Counted from the stretch's first letter, positions 28,894 to 37,653 are shown. The stretch is DNA of 64,000 nt from Alphaproteobacteria bacterium (GCA_028281925.1 JANQIX010000080.1:1-64000), one strand, 5' to 3'. Program-made: numbers and translations. The notes: a model not told the origin generated them from the sequence alone.

Positions 28894-29313
28894 ATGGGAC
28901 GTGAGCTGGTTTTCTCCGCATGCCGGAAGGACTTCACCATCGTCTGTTCGCGCGGGACCGGGCCGGGTGGACAGAAGCGCAACAAGACGTCGACCAAGGT
29001 GCAGATCACGCACAAGGATAGCGGCTTGTTCGAGGTCTGCGACGAGACAAGGTCACAGCATCAGAACCGAGCGATTGCGTTTCGTCGGCTCGCGCAAAGG
29101 CTGGTAACGCACTATGTCGGCGAAGATCGAAAGCAGCGCTACGCCGCGGGCGATCAGCGTGTGCGGACCTATCATGAGCCGGACGACCGGGTGACCGACC
29201 ACCGGACAGGTCAGCAATGGTCGTACGGCAATACGATCGGCGTTCGCGATCTCGCAGACGTCGTCGATCAGTCGCGCGCGCAACTGATCGAGCAAGAGGC
29301 AGGGATCGTCTAG
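28894..29313 (+). CDS. GGQ-domain peptide-chain release factor-like protein
   Basis: 139 residues; the ATG at 28894 is preceded by GGAAGGAG 8 bases upstream. It consists almost only of the catalytic domain of class I release factors: GTGPGGQKRNKTST (GGQ at 25-27), RSQHQNR (53-59) and RVTDHRTG (99-106). The stop-codon-reading domain is absent. Unlike ArfB (YaeJ) it lacks a basic C-terminal tail for the empty mRNA channel; its tail is neutral to acidic (DLADVVDQSRAQLIEQEAGIV omitted here in full). It should hydrolyse peptidyl-tRNA on ribosomes, but how it recognises them is unknown. It is divergent from yefM-yoeB, and the group sits inside the opp locus. Confidence 0.82.
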   Translation: MGRELVFSACRKDFTIVCSRGTGPGGQKRNKTSTKVQITHKDSGLFEVCDETRSQHQNRAIAFRRLAQRLVTHYVGEDRKQRYAAGDQRVRTYHEPDDRVTDHRTGQQWSYGNTIGVRDLADVVDQSRAQLIEQEAGIV

Positions 29314-29340
29314 CTAGCGCTAAGCTCACTCCCTCGAGGG

Positions 29341-29368
29341 ACGGGGCGGCTCCGCGGAACCGCCCCGT
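29341..29368. terminator. Bidirectional hairpin between the GGQ gene and oppA
   Basis: ACGGGGCGG (29341-29349) and CCGCCCCGT (29360-29368) form a perfect 9-bp GC-rich stem with a 10-base loop, exactly between the convergent stops at 29313 and 29378. No long T-run follows on either side, so it may act with Rho or as a 3' end stabiliser. Confidence 0.65.
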
Positions 29369-29377
29369 GGCCAAAGA

Positions 29378-30973
29378 CTACTCAGCCAAACTCAGGAACC
29401 GGGTCGGGTGGACGTCCTGGATGTTGTCTTCCCAGCCGACCACGTCCGGCGAAACCAGGTTCAGCGAGACGTAATAGTAGATCGGCAGGTACGGCAGTTC
29501 GTCCATGAAGATCTGCTCGGCCTGGAACAGCAGCTCCGCGCGGGCGTCGAGGTCGATGGTCCCGGCGGCTTCGCCCATCAGGCGCTCGTACTCGTCATTG
29601 CAGAAATTGGCGTAGTTGAAGCCCGTGTTTTCGCATTCCACCAGGAACAGGAAGTTCTGCGGGTCGCTGTAGTCGCCGATCCACCCCGCCCGGGCCACGT
29701 CGAAATCGCCGCCGTCGCGCAGGTGAGCATAGTGGGTGGCGACGTCGGAGTTGAACAGCTCCACCTCCACGCCCAGCAGGCTCCACATGTCGGCGATGGC
29801 GACGGCCACCTGGCGGTGGTTGTCCGAGGTGTTGTACCGAAGCTCCAAGGTGATCGGGTTGTCCGGGCCGAAGCCGGCCTCGGTCATCAGGCGGATCGCC
29901 TCATCCTCGCGATCGAGCATCGACATCTCGGCATAGTCGGCATAGGCAGGCTCGCCGTAATTGCTGATGCCCGGCGGCACGAAGCTGTAAGCGGGGATCT
30001 CTCCGGCACCGGTGATCTCCTCCACGATGTATTCGCGGTCGATCGCCAGCGAGAGCGCCCGGCGCACGCGGATATCGCTCCAAGGCTCCTTGTCCGCGCG
30101 GATGGCGTAGTAATAGATGCCGAGCTTGGGTGCAGCCCGGAACTCGTCGGGCATGTTCTCCTGCATCCAGGACACCTGTTCCTGCGGCACGTCGTTGTTG
30201 ATGTGCAACTCACCCGCCTGGAAGCGGCGCAGCGCGGCCGACCGGTCTTCCGTGGGGTAGTAGTAGACGCGGTCGATCGCCACCGTGTCGGCCGCGTGGA
30301 ATTCGGGGTTCCGCTCAAGCAGGATATGCGCCTGCGGCACCTGCTCCACTAGCATGAAGGCGCCGTTGCTGACCATGTTGCCCGGGCGCACAAAGTCTTC
30401 GCCATGCTCCTCGACCGAGGCCGGATGGACAGGCAGCCCGGTCTGGTGCGTCAGCAGCTCGAGGAAATAGGGCGTGGCCTCGGCCAGCGTGATCTCCAGC
30501 GTGCGCTCATCCACTGCGGCTGCGCCGAGCTCGGTGCCTTCCATCTCGCCTTCGAACACGGCTTCGGCGTTCAGGATCGGATAGAGGATGTTGGCGTATT
30601 TCGCACCCGTCGCCGGGTTCAGGATGCGGCGCAGGGAGAAGACGAAATCCTCTGCCGTCACCGGATCGCCGTTCGACCAGCTGGCATCTTCGCGCAGGTG
30701 GAACGTATAGACCGTGCCGTCGTCGCTGATGTCCCAGCTTTCCGCTGCGCCGGGAATGATGTTGGCGGCTTCGTCGTAGACCACCAGGCCTTCGTAGAGG
30801 TCGCGCAGGATATGCGCTTCGTAGATCGTCGAGGTCTGGTGCTGGTCCAGCGTCTCGGGCTCACCGGTGTTGCCGCGGTGGAGAGTCACCTCCGCCGCCG
30901 CGCCGGCCACGGCGCCGAGCAGGAGGGCCGCAGACAGGCTTGGGACGGCGATCAGGGATCGGTATCGGGTCAT
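29378..30973 (-). CDS. oppA: Oligopeptide-binding protein OppA
   Basis: About 531-residue periplasmic binding protein (SBP_bac_5) for the OppBCDF importer. The ATG at 30973 follows AGAGGCG and begins a signal peptide (MTRYRSLIAVPSLSAALLLG, cleavage near AAA-EV). Family landmarks: NTGEPETLDQHQ, LREDASWSNGDPVTAEDFVF, DKEPWSDIRVRRALSLAIDR and, near the C-terminus, a segment FDVARAGWIGDYSDPQNFL. It is transcribed towards oppB, but the GGQ gene (opposite strand) and yefM-yoeB separate them. The hairpin at 29341 probably ends its transcript, so oppBCDF may need its own promoter. Confidence 0.93.
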   Translation of the reverse strand: MTRYRSLIAVPSLSAALLLGAVAGAAAEVTLHRGNTGEPETLDQHQTSTIYEAHILRDLYEGLVVYDEAANIIPGAAESWDISDDGTVYTFHLREDASWSNGDPVTAEDFVFSLRRILNPATGAKYANILYPILNAEAVFEGEMEGTELGAAAVDERTLEITLAEATPYFLELLTHQTGLPVHPASVEEHGEDFVRPGNMVSNGAFMLVEQVPQAHILLERNPEFHAADTVAIDRVYYYPTEDRSAALRRFQAGELHINNDVPQEQVSWMQENMPDEFRAAPKLGIYYYAIRADKEPWSDIRVRRALSLAIDREYIVEEITGAGEIPAYSFVPPGISNYGEPAYADYAEMSMLDREDEAIRLMTEAGFGPDNPITLELRYNTSDNHRQVAVAIADMWSLLGVEVELFNSDVATHYAHLRDGGDFDVARAGWIGDYSDPQNFLFLVECENTGFNYANFCNDEYERLMGEAAGTIDLDARAELLFQAEQIFMDELPYLPIYYYVSLNLVSPDVVGWEDNIQDVHPTRFLSLAE

Positions 30974-31117
30974 GATGACGCCTCTGCCTCGTGGAAAGAG
31001 ATCATGGTTTTGTCGGCGCGGCCGCGCGTCATGGGCGCGTCCGGCCGCGGCTGAGCAACCGTATCGCCGGGCCCCGGGGAAGGCCACCGGAAATCCCCGT
31101 TGCGAGTACGGGCGCGC

Positions 31118-32416
31118 TTACGGCACCAGACCCGGCAGCCAAAGAGCGAGGCCCGGGGCCGCGATCAACGACGCGATGGCAATGACGAAAGCGAAGAGGA
31201 ACGGCAGCACACCGGCGAACACGCAGCCTATGGGAATATCGGGCGCCACGCCGCGCACGACGAACACGTTCATGCCCACCGGCGGCGTGATCAAGCCCAT
31301 CTCGACCACCATCACCAGCAGGATGCCGTACCACACGGGGTCGTAGCCGAGATCGACGACCACGGGGAAGAATACCGGCACGGTCAACAGGATGATGCCC
31401 AGGCTGTCCATGAAACAGCCGAGCACCACCAGAATGCCCAGCATCAGGATCAGCACCGCCAACGGCGGCAGCCCGCTATCGGCGGTCAGACCGCGCAGGG
31501 CCTGGGTCAGGCCGGTGACGGTCAGGAAGGTGGAAAAGAGGCTGGACCCGAAGATGATCAGGAAGATCATGGCCGAGGTGACGGCGCTTTCCACCAGCGC
31601 CCGCATCAGCAGCTGCCGGTTCAGCTTGCGGCGCAGCGCCCCGATCACGCCGGTGCCGAAAGCGCCGATCCCGGCCGATTCCGTCGGCGTGAACAGCCCG
31701 GTATAGATGCCGCCGATGACCACGGCCAACAGCACAATCAGCGGCCATACTCCGCGCAGCGCCGCGAAACGCTGGCTGAGCGGCACGGGCTGCGCCGGCG
31801 GCGCGCGGTCGGGCCGCAGCCGCACCCAGACGGCCACCGTGGCGACGAACAGTCCGGTCAGCACGATGCCGGGAACGACGCCGGCCGCGAACAATTGGCT
31901 GACCGATTGTTCGGTCATGATGGCGTAGATCACCAGAATGACCGAGGGCGGGATCAGGATGCCGACGGTCCCACCGGCGGCAACGGCCCCGGCGGACAGG
32001 CTGCGGTCATAGCCGTGGCGCGCCATCTCAGATAGCGAGACGCCGCCCATCGTGGCCGCGGTCGCCAGTGACGACCCGCAGATCGTCGAGAACCCAGCAC
32101 ACCCCACCAGCGTGCCCATGGCCAACCCGCCGCGCACTTGGCCGACCACGGCATTGCCGGCGTCGTAGAGATCGCGCGCCAGGCCGGTGCGCGCCGCCAA
32201 CGCCCCCATCAGCACGAACAGCGGGATGACGGAAAGGCCATAGGCAGTCGCGCCATACGGCACCGCGCCAAGTTGGAACGCTGCCGCCGTCCAGCCCTGG
32301 ATGGCGACGATGCCGCCGATGGCCGCGGCCAGCATGGCGATGGCCACCGGCAGTCTGAGCAGGATCAGCAACAGCAGGAGCCCGGTGAAGGCTAGGCCTA
32401 TGGCAAGCGGGCTCAA
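31118..32416 (-). CDS. dctM: TRAP transporter large permease (DctM)
   Basis: About 432-residue inner-membrane subunit with about 12 hydrophobic segments, carrying out sodium-coupled import of an organic acid-type solute. Typical segments: IPLFVLMGALAARTG, GCAGFSTICGSSLATAATMG, GTVGILIPPSVILVIYAIMT and EMGLITPPVGMNVFVV. The start is a TTG at 32416 overlapping the small-permease stop (TTGA, 32413-32416); the longer upstream frame lies inside the neighbour and is rejected. Confidence 0.93.
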   Translation of the reverse strand: MSPLAIGLAFTGLLLLLILLRLPVAIAMLAAAIGGIVAIQGWTAAAFQLGAVPYGATAYGLSVIPLFVLMGALAARTGLARDLYDAGNAVVGQVRGGLAMGTLVGCAGFSTICGSSLATAATMGGVSLSEMARHGYDRSLSAGAVAAGGTVGILIPPSVILVIYAIMTEQSVSQLFAAGVVPGIVLTGLFVATVAVWVRLRPDRAPPAQPVPLSQRFAALRGVWPLIVLLAVVIGGIYTGLFTPTESAGIGAFGTGVIGALRRKLNRQLLMRALVESAVTSAMIFLIIFGSSLFSTFLTVTGLTQALRGLTADSGLPPLAVLILMLGILVVLGCFMDSLGIILLTVPVFFPVVVDLGYDPVWYGILLVMVVEMGLITPPVGMNVFVVRGVAPDIPIGCVFAGVLPFLFAFVIAIASLIAAPGLALWLPGLVP

Positions 32417-32943
32417 CGCCGGTCGTCCGTAACGGTGACGGCCGCCCGGACGCCGGCGGCGATGGCGATCTGCCCGGCCAGAAGCACGGCGATGACGGGC
32501 ACCGACAGGGCCGATCCGGCGATCAGCGGCAGCCAGTTCACGATCTCCGGCAGGCCGAGATCGCCGGTGACGTCGCCGTAGCGCCATGCGTCGAGCGCCC
32601 GGAGCGAGGAGGCCCAGGTGAGCAGTCCCATGACGGTGCCCGAGACCGCGAGGCCTGCCGCCACCACGGCGGCGCGCAGACGGCGCGGCAGCCGGTCGAC
32701 CAACAGCTCCACGGCCACATGTCCGCCGATCCAAAAGGCATAGGGCATGGCCAGCGGCACCAGGATGCGCATGCCCAGGGTCACCAGCTCGAACGCGCCG
32801 GGCACCGCTTCGGCGAACTGCCGCAGAGTCACGTCGACCACCGTCAGCGCTACCATCAGCACGCTCAGCGCGACCGCACCGACGAAGCAGAGACCGCGCG
32901 ACGCAACCTCCGTGACACGTTCGATCCGTCTCAGCACGGGCAA
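32413..32943 (-). CDS. dctQ: TRAP transporter small permease (DctQ)
   Basis: 176 residues, four membrane helices, with the family segments TLRQFAEAVPGAFELVTLGM and AYFW-like AMPYAFWIGGHVAVELLVDR. It forms the membrane complex with DctM and lies between dctP and dctM. The ribosome-binding site before 32943 is weak, and a GC-rich short inverted repeat precedes it. Confidence 0.9.
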   Translation of the reverse strand: MPVLRRIERVTEVASRGLCFVGAVALSVLMVALTVVDVTLRQFAEAVPGAFELVTLGMRILVPLAMPYAFWIGGHVAVELLVDRLPRRLRAAVVAAGLAVSGTVMGLLTWASSLRALDAWRYGDVTGDLGLPEIVNWLPLIAGSALSVPVIAVLLAGQIAIAAGVRAAVTVTDDRR

Positions 32944-32990
32944 GTACTCAATCCCCGAGGCGGCCCTCCGCCGCCACGGAATTGCAGCCG

Positions 32991-33992
32991 CTATTGTGCA
33001 GCCAGCGCGCCGATACGGCTGCGGATCGCGCCTGCGTCGACGCCGTCTTCCTCAAGCGCCGCGATGATCTCGTCCACCGCCGGGGCAACGGCATCCATCC
33101 ACATCTGGCGTTGGGCGGTGCCGGGAACGATGATCTCGTTGCCAAGCTCCTCAACATAGGCGCGGCCGCGTGCATCCTCCGCATCCCAGGACTGGCCGAC
33201 GCGCACCGCCTCGTCGACACCCGAGTTGTCGAGGATCACCTGCTGCAGATCGTCCGGAAGGCCGTCAAAGGCCTGGCGGTTCATTATCAGGTAGAAGGGC
33301 AGCACATAGAGGCCGACCTCGATGTGGTACTGCACTTGCTCGCCCAGGCGCAGCCCCTTCATCGCCTCATAGGGGAAGGCCACGCCGTCCAGCACGCCCT
33401 GCTCCAAGTTCTCGTAGACCTGCGGGGCCGGCACACCCACGGGCTCGGCGCCATAGGCCGCCAGCATGGCGCGGATGCCGGGCGACGCGAAGCGCATGCG
33501 GAGGCCCGTCAGCGTCTGCGGGACCATGGCGCCCACCAGGCGGGTGTGCAACTGCGCCGGAGAATGGGTGTGCAGCACCAGCAGCTCCACGCCGTCGAAC
33601 TCGCCGGCCAACAGCCCCTCGTCGGCCAACTGCATGGCCACGCGCGAGGCCTGTTCGGCGCTGGTGAACTGGAACGGCAGCTCCAGCATCTGGGTGCGCG
33701 GGAACCGGCTGGCCTGGATCGCCGGCAACCCCCAGCCGATCTCTGCCACACCGGTGCGCACGCCGTCGAAGATCTCCTGAATGCCCAACAGCTGTCCTGC
33801 CGGAAACTGCTCGATGCTGATACGGCCTTGCGACTGCTCTTCGATCCTGCCGATCCAGTCAGGCAGCACATTCACACTCTGGTTGTGCGTCGGCGGCAGG
33901 TAGTGGGCGAGCCGGAACTCGAACTCCGCAGCGCGGACGGCGGTGGTTGCCAGCACGGCGCCGATCGCCAGCGCAAGGACCCCGATGCGCAT
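32991..33992 (-). CDS. dctP: TRAP transporter substrate-binding protein (DctP)
   Basis: About 333-residue periplasmic receptor. The ATG at 33992 follows GGGAGG 6 bases upstream and starts a signal peptide (MRIGVLALAIGAVLATTAVRA). Typical features: FRLAHYLPPTHNQ near the mature N-terminus, and LRMRFASPGIRAMLAAYGAEP, which carries the Arg that grips the ligand carboxylate in most DctP proteins. The ligand is probably a carboxylic acid. Heads a dctPQM operon. Confidence 0.92.
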   Translation of the reverse strand: MRIGVLALAIGAVLATTAVRAAEFEFRLAHYLPPTHNQSVNVLPDWIGRIEEQSQGRISIEQFPAGQLLGIQEIFDGVRTGVAEIGWGLPAIQASRFPRTQMLELPFQFTSAEQASRVAMQLADEGLLAGEFDGVELLVLHTHSPAQLHTRLVGAMVPQTLTGLRMRFASPGIRAMLAAYGAEPVGVPAPQVYENLEQGVLDGVAFPYEAMKGLRLGEQVQYHIEVGLYVLPFYLIMNRQAFDGLPDDLQQVILDNSGVDEAVRVGQSWDAEDARGRAYVEELGNEIIVPGTAQRQMWMDAVAPAVDEIIAALEEDGVDAGAIRSRIGALAAQ

Positions 33993-34051
33993 CACAAGCC
34001 TCCCTATTCTCGTTTCATTGGCAGCCACGATAGGCAAAACGCGCCAGCGTG

Positions 34052-34234
34052 TCAGCCGCCGTTCCAGGGACCGGTGCCGGTCTCGCCGTCACCGTCGTCG
34101 TCTGGATCATGCCGCTTGCGCACCAGATACATCAGGCCGAGATGCAGCCCGGCGACACCAATGGCGGTGAGGCCGAGCGCGATCCAGCCGTGCAGGCTGA
34201 TGTCGAGCCGGAAGAGGTCGGCAAACTCGGACAT
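34052..34234 (-). CDS. Small single-pass membrane protein
   Basis: 60 residues: short N-terminus, one membrane helix (about 17-39, IALGLTAIGVAGLHLGLMYL) and an Asp/Gly-rich charged tail (RKRHDPDDDGDG). GGCGGGA lies upstream of the ATG. It ends 59 bases before the dctP start on the same strand, so it could be a leader gene of the TRAP operon. I do not recognise a family and assign no function. Confidence 0.6.
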   Translation of the reverse strand: MSEFADLFRLDISLHGWIALGLTAIGVAGLHLGLMYLVRKRHDPDDDGDGETGTGPWNGG

Positions 34235-34288
34235 GGGGAAATCCCGCCTTTAATCTCAACGACCGTGGCAGCCGACCCAATGCCGCCC

Positions 34289-34316
34289 GGAACCTGTAAG
34301 GTGCGGCTCAGGTTCC
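34289..34316. other. Hairpin in the divergent spacer
   Basis: GGAACCTG (34289-34296) and CAGGTTCC (34309-34316) form a perfect 8-bp stem with a 12-base loop, between the divergent starts at 34234 and 34382. It may be an operator or leader structure. Confidence 0.4.
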
Positions 34317-34381
34317 CCAAACAGCTTGGCCCTTCGGGGCGGCAAGGCCACCTATACAGATTATGATGCGGGAGGGCGCAA

Positions 34382-34888
34382 ATGACCGAAGCACAGACCA
34401 AAGTCCGCAAGCGGCAGCTCGGCCAAGAAGATGCAGAGACGCAGGTCGGCCTGCCCGGAGAGGTCGATCTCGCGGCCACGGCCGTCGTGGCCTTTTCGTC
34501 GGAAGACCCTTCTTGCCCGGTCGAGCACATGCTGGATGGCACCTATGGGCCTGGCGCCTCGCGTTGGCTTAGCGCGCGCCCGGACATGACCGAGCAGCTC
34601 TTGTTCGACTTCGACGGACCGCAGAGGATCTCCCGGCTGGTCTACGAGGTAGAGGAAGCGGAGCGCGAGCGCACGCAGGAAGTTCGGGTGGAGGTGTCGA
34701 CGGACGGGGGTGAGTCTTTCCGCCAGATCCTGGCACAGGACTATACGTTCAGCCCGAACGGCGCGACCTTCCAGCACGAAGACCTGCGGTTCGAGATCGA
34801 AGGCGCGACCCATCTGCGATTGACCATCGTGCCGCACAAGAATGGGGCCGGTACGGCAACGCTGACATCGCTTCGCATCTGCGCGTGA
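34382..34888 (+). CDS. Discoidin (F5/8 type C)-like carbohydrate-binding protein
   Basis: 168 residues, no signal peptide. After about 30 charged residues (KVRKRQLGQED) comes one jelly-roll domain with EDPSCPVEHMLDGTYGPGAS, RWLSARPD, LFDFDGPQRISRLVYEVEE, VEVSTDGGESFRQIL and a C-terminal LRLTIVPHKNGAGTATLTSL. This resembles compact discoidin-like domains that occur alone in many bacteria. The ligand is unknown and so is the reason for a cytosolic form. It is followed within 50 bases by the SFPD-repeat gene. Confidence 0.75.
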   Translation: MTEAQTKVRKRQLGQEDAETQVGLPGEVDLAATAVVAFSSEDPSCPVEHMLDGTYGPGASRWLSARPDMTEQLLFDFDGPQRISRLVYEVEEAERERTQEVRVEVSTDGGESFRQILAQDYTFSPNGATFQHEDLRFEIEGATHLRLTIVPHKNGAGTATLTSLRICA

Positions 34889-34937
34889 TCGCAGCATTCC
34901 GTCAAAGAAGGGCAAATTGGGGGGAGGCATGAATGTG

Positions 34938-35267
34938 ATGAGGGGGGGACAGACCTGCGGGTTCGCGTTCGTTGCATCTACGGTTCTGCTGTTGGCATCG
35001 CCATCGCTTGCCCAGGTGTCGTCGAGCTGCACTTACGAAGGCATCAACCTGTGGGGAGATGTGCAAGCGGTGGAGAGTTTTCCCGACATCAAGGTCCAGG
35101 TGGTCACCAGCTTCCCGGACCTGCGTGTGGAGCAGGTGACGAGCTTTCCGGACGACTGCGGGCAGTGGCGGATGGTCGACAGCTTTCCGGACTTTGCGGT
35201 GCAGTTCGTCGACAGCTTCCCCGACATCCAGATCGAGTATGTAACCAGCTTTCCGGGCGTGCCGTAA
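34938..35267 (+). CDS. Secreted SFPD-repeat protein (7(1) septoil knot type)
   Basis: About 109 residues. A signal peptide (about 1-25, ending in SLAQ) is followed by six tandem copies of an about 11-residue unit V-x-SFPD-x-x-V-x-x; the third copy is 13 residues and holds a Cys. Together with the preceding INLWGDVQA strand this makes seven strands, as in the family named for a 7(1) septoil knot fold, which I recall from its repeat. Two Cys (one early, one in repeat 3) could pair. ATGs at 34929 and 34938 both follow GGGGAGG; 34938 has the better spacing. Function unknown. Confidence 0.75.
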   Translation: MRGGQTCGFAFVASTVLLLASPSLAQVSSSCTYEGINLWGDVQAVESFPDIKVQVVTSFPDLRVEQVTSFPDDCGQWRMVDSFPDFAVQFVDSFPDIQIEYVTSFPGVP

Positions 35268-35306
35268 GCCGGCAGCGCGCCATGCCTCACATGGTATGGA
35301 GTCGCT

Positions 35307-36581
35307 TCAGCTCTCGAGCGCAAACAGCTCCTGCGGCTCGCGCACGCCGCGGAGCGCGTGGCGGCCAAGGGACGCCAGGGTGTCCGGGCTGCCGGCGGCC
35401 CGCCTGAAGTTGCTTGACGTCAACACGGTTTGGTCGAGCGGGCGGCAGAGGGCCTGGATGCGGCTTGCTTCGTTGACCGCCGGTCCGATCACCGTGAAGT
35501 CGAGGCGGTCGCTGGCGCCGATATTGCCGTAGAGCACCTCGCCCAGATGCAATGCCAGGCCGAACCCCATCACCGGTTTGCCGGCCGCCTGACGCTGCCC
35601 ATTGAAGTCGGGGAAGCTTCGGCGCAGGTCCGCGGCGGCGTGCAATGCGTCCCTGCAGACGGCGGTCTCGTCCCGGCCCGTCAGGTCGAAGACCGCGAGC
35701 AGGCCATCGCCCATGAATTTCAGGACCTGGCCGTGGTTGTCCTGCACCGGCCGCGCCATCGCCTCCAGATAGTCGTCAAGCGTTGCCACCAGGGCATCGC
35801 GCGGCAACGTGTCGGCCAAGGCGGTGAACCCGCGCAGATCGGAAAACCAGATGGCGGCGCGGATCGTCTCCGCCGAGCCGCGGGCGATCGCACCGGTCAG
35901 AACCCGGTAGCCGGCGTCCCTGCCCAGATAGGTTTCCAGGACCGTGCTGGCGACGTCGTAGGTCAGGCGCGATTTCACGGCAAGGGCCAGAAAGGGCAGC
36001 GTCGCCGCGACCTGGCCGAGGTGATCTTCGTCGAAGCCCTCCGGCCGGTCGGTCGCACAGGAAAAGAAGATGCCATCGATGCCCTGACCCGCGACGGTGC
36101 CATCGGCCGACTCGGCGGTATCCCGGGCGATGGCCGCGGCTTGGGCGGGATCGTAAGGCACGACCCGGGCGGCATAGTCGGTCAAGCCTTCCGCGCGCAA
36201 CTCGGAAAAGATTGGAAACGCGTGTTCGCCGCCGACGTCCAGCCGTTGACGCAGGGTCAGCATACCCCGGCTGCGCATGTGATAGACCGGGCTTTGCAGA
36301 TAGATGTCCTGGCTCAAGACCTCGCGATCTCGTGGCTTGTGTTCGATGCCTCCGGTGCCGGGCCGCCAGACGAAGGTGTGCGAGCCGTATCGGGGATGCA
36401 GCGTGTTCATCCCCAGCTGGGCGCGCCGCATCGGAAAGCCGGCCTCGTGGATCCGCCGGCAATAGGCTTCCAACTGCTCCGCCAGCGGCAGGCCCTGCAT
36501 GCCCCGGTCGACGAGCCAGCGGGCGACGCCATCAAGATCGAGCGGTCTTGCCGATGTCGTATGCGATTGCCCAGAGGCCAT
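35307..36581 (-). CDS. Class III adenylate/guanylate cyclase
   Basis: 424 residues. An N-terminal region (about 1-220) without a membrane helix resembles the uncharacterised sensor half of many rhizobial-type cyclases. The C-terminal cyclase domain has metal-binding D248 in WFSDLRGFT, K288 and D292 in LKFMGDGLLAVF, and the transition-state Asn/Arg in GPAVNEASRIQ. An active cyclase is expected; the Lys at 288 favours ATP. Input signal unknown. It ends 40 bases after the SFPD-repeat gene on the opposite strand. Confidence 0.9.
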   Translation of the reverse strand: MASGQSHTTSARPLDLDGVARWLVDRGMQGLPLAEQLEAYCRRIHEAGFPMRRAQLGMNTLHPRYGSHTFVWRPGTGGIEHKPRDREVLSQDIYLQSPVYHMRSRGMLTLRQRLDVGGEHAFPIFSELRAEGLTDYAARVVPYDPAQAAAIARDTAESADGTVAGQGIDGIFFSCATDRPEGFDEDHLGQVAATLPFLALAVKSRLTYDVASTVLETYLGRDAGYRVLTGAIARGSAETIRAAIWFSDLRGFTALADTLPRDALVATLDDYLEAMARPVQDNHGQVLKFMGDGLLAVFDLTGRDETAVCRDALHAAADLRRSFPDFNGQRQAAGKPVMGFGLALHLGEVLYGNIGASDRLDFTVIGPAVNEASRIQALCRPLDQTVLTSSNFRRAAGSPDTLASLGRHALRGVREPQELFALES

Positions 36582-36597
36582 GATGGGTCGATGCCGG

Positions 36598-37653
36598 TCA
36601 GGTCACGCGGCCGCGCGCTGCCACGGTCAGGGCGCCGTCCACCTTGTTCCCGCGGATGGCCCAGACCTGATCGACCATATTGGACACGACACACCCGTGG
36701 TTCGGCACGATACGGATTCGTTCCCCGATCCGCGGCTGCCAATCGGTGTTTGAGAGGTCGAGAACGCCGTGCTCTTCGCTGAGTCCGGAGATCCGAGCGT
36801 CAGGGTTGGTGGGCACCAAACCGAACCCGTCCATGCCCAGCTGGTCGGACGTCAGCACCTTTGAGCCTGCATCGAAAACTGCCCGAGTTTCTGTCGGCCG
36901 GCTTACCACCGTTGCCATGACCGTCAGGGCACAATCCTCGATACCGCAGGCGCCAGCCGCAATCTGCATGCGGTCGTTGTAGACATAGACCCCGGCGCGG
37001 TGCTCGGTCGCGTTCGCCACCTGGTGGCATTGCCACATCTGTGGGCTGCCGCCGGTACTGATGCGCGGGCAGCCAAGACCGCGGTCTGCGAGCGCACCCA
37101 CGGCATCCGCAAGCCATCGGTCGACCAGGCTCGGATCCCCGGTCGGGCGATAGGTCATCAGCCCGCCGAACGCGACCCCGGGCAGGTCGGCAATCCGCTG
37201 TGCCAGCTCCACCGCGCGAACCGGCGTTTGCACACCACACCGGCCGGAGCCGGTATCGCATTCAACAAGCACCTCCAGCGGTCGAGCCTCGCCGGCGAAC
37301 GCGGCCGACAGCCCATCGATGACGGTGTCGTTGTCGGCGACCACACTGAGCTTGCATCGCTCTGCGAGACGGCGCAGGCGCGCCAGCTTCGCCTCGCCGA
37401 TCAGATTGTAGGTGATGAAGATGTCGTCCAAACCCGCCTCGGCCATCACCTCGGCCTCGCCGATCTTCTGGCAGGTGATCCCGACTGCGCCCGCCGACAC
37501 CTGGCGGCGCGCCAGCTCGACCAGCTTATGCGTCTTGATGTGCGGCCGGAGCTTGAGGCCATGCTGGTCGCAATGGGCCTGGAAGCGCTGAATGTTGCGC
37601 TCAACGATGTCGAGATCGATCAGGACGGCGGGCGTATCGAGGTCGGCAAACAT
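36598..37653 (-). CDS. PLP-dependent D-threonine aldolase / D-serine dehydratase-like enzyme
   Basis: About 351 residues, fold-type III PLP enzyme. The Schiff-base Lys is K40 in RPHIKTHK; a C-terminal domain has the metal-binding PNHGC motif of this family. The ATG at 37653 (MFADLDTPAVLIDLD) matches family starts, and the longer frame overlaps the MFS gene. These enzymes cleave D-3-hydroxy-amino acids such as D-threonine to glycine and an aldehyde, or dehydrate D-serine. It is 16 bases upstream of the cyclase gene and may share its transcript. Confidence 0.88.
   Translation of the reverse strand: MFADLDTPAVLIDLDIVERNIQRFQAHCDQHGLKLRPHIKTHKLVELARRQVSAGAVGITCQKIGEAEVMAEAGLDDIFITYNLIGEAKLARLRRLAERCKLSVVADNDTVIDGLSAAFAGEARPLEVLVECDTGSGRCGVQTPVRAVELAQRIADLPGVAFGGLMTYRPTGDPSLVDRWLADAVGALADRGLGCPRISTGGSPQMWQCHQVANATEHRAGVYVYNDRMQIAAGACGIEDCALTVMATVVSRPTETRAVFDAGSKVLTSDQLGMDGFGLVPTNPDARISGLSEEHGVLDLSNTDWQPRIGERIRIVPNHGCVVSNMVDQVWAIRGNKVDGALTVAARGRVT

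Noticed and set aside
28894..29313. ArfB/YaeJ assignment for the GGQ protein
   Set aside because: No basic C-terminal tail, and the RVTDHR release-factor motif, absent from ArfB, is present. A prfH assignment was also dropped because no rtcB adjoins.
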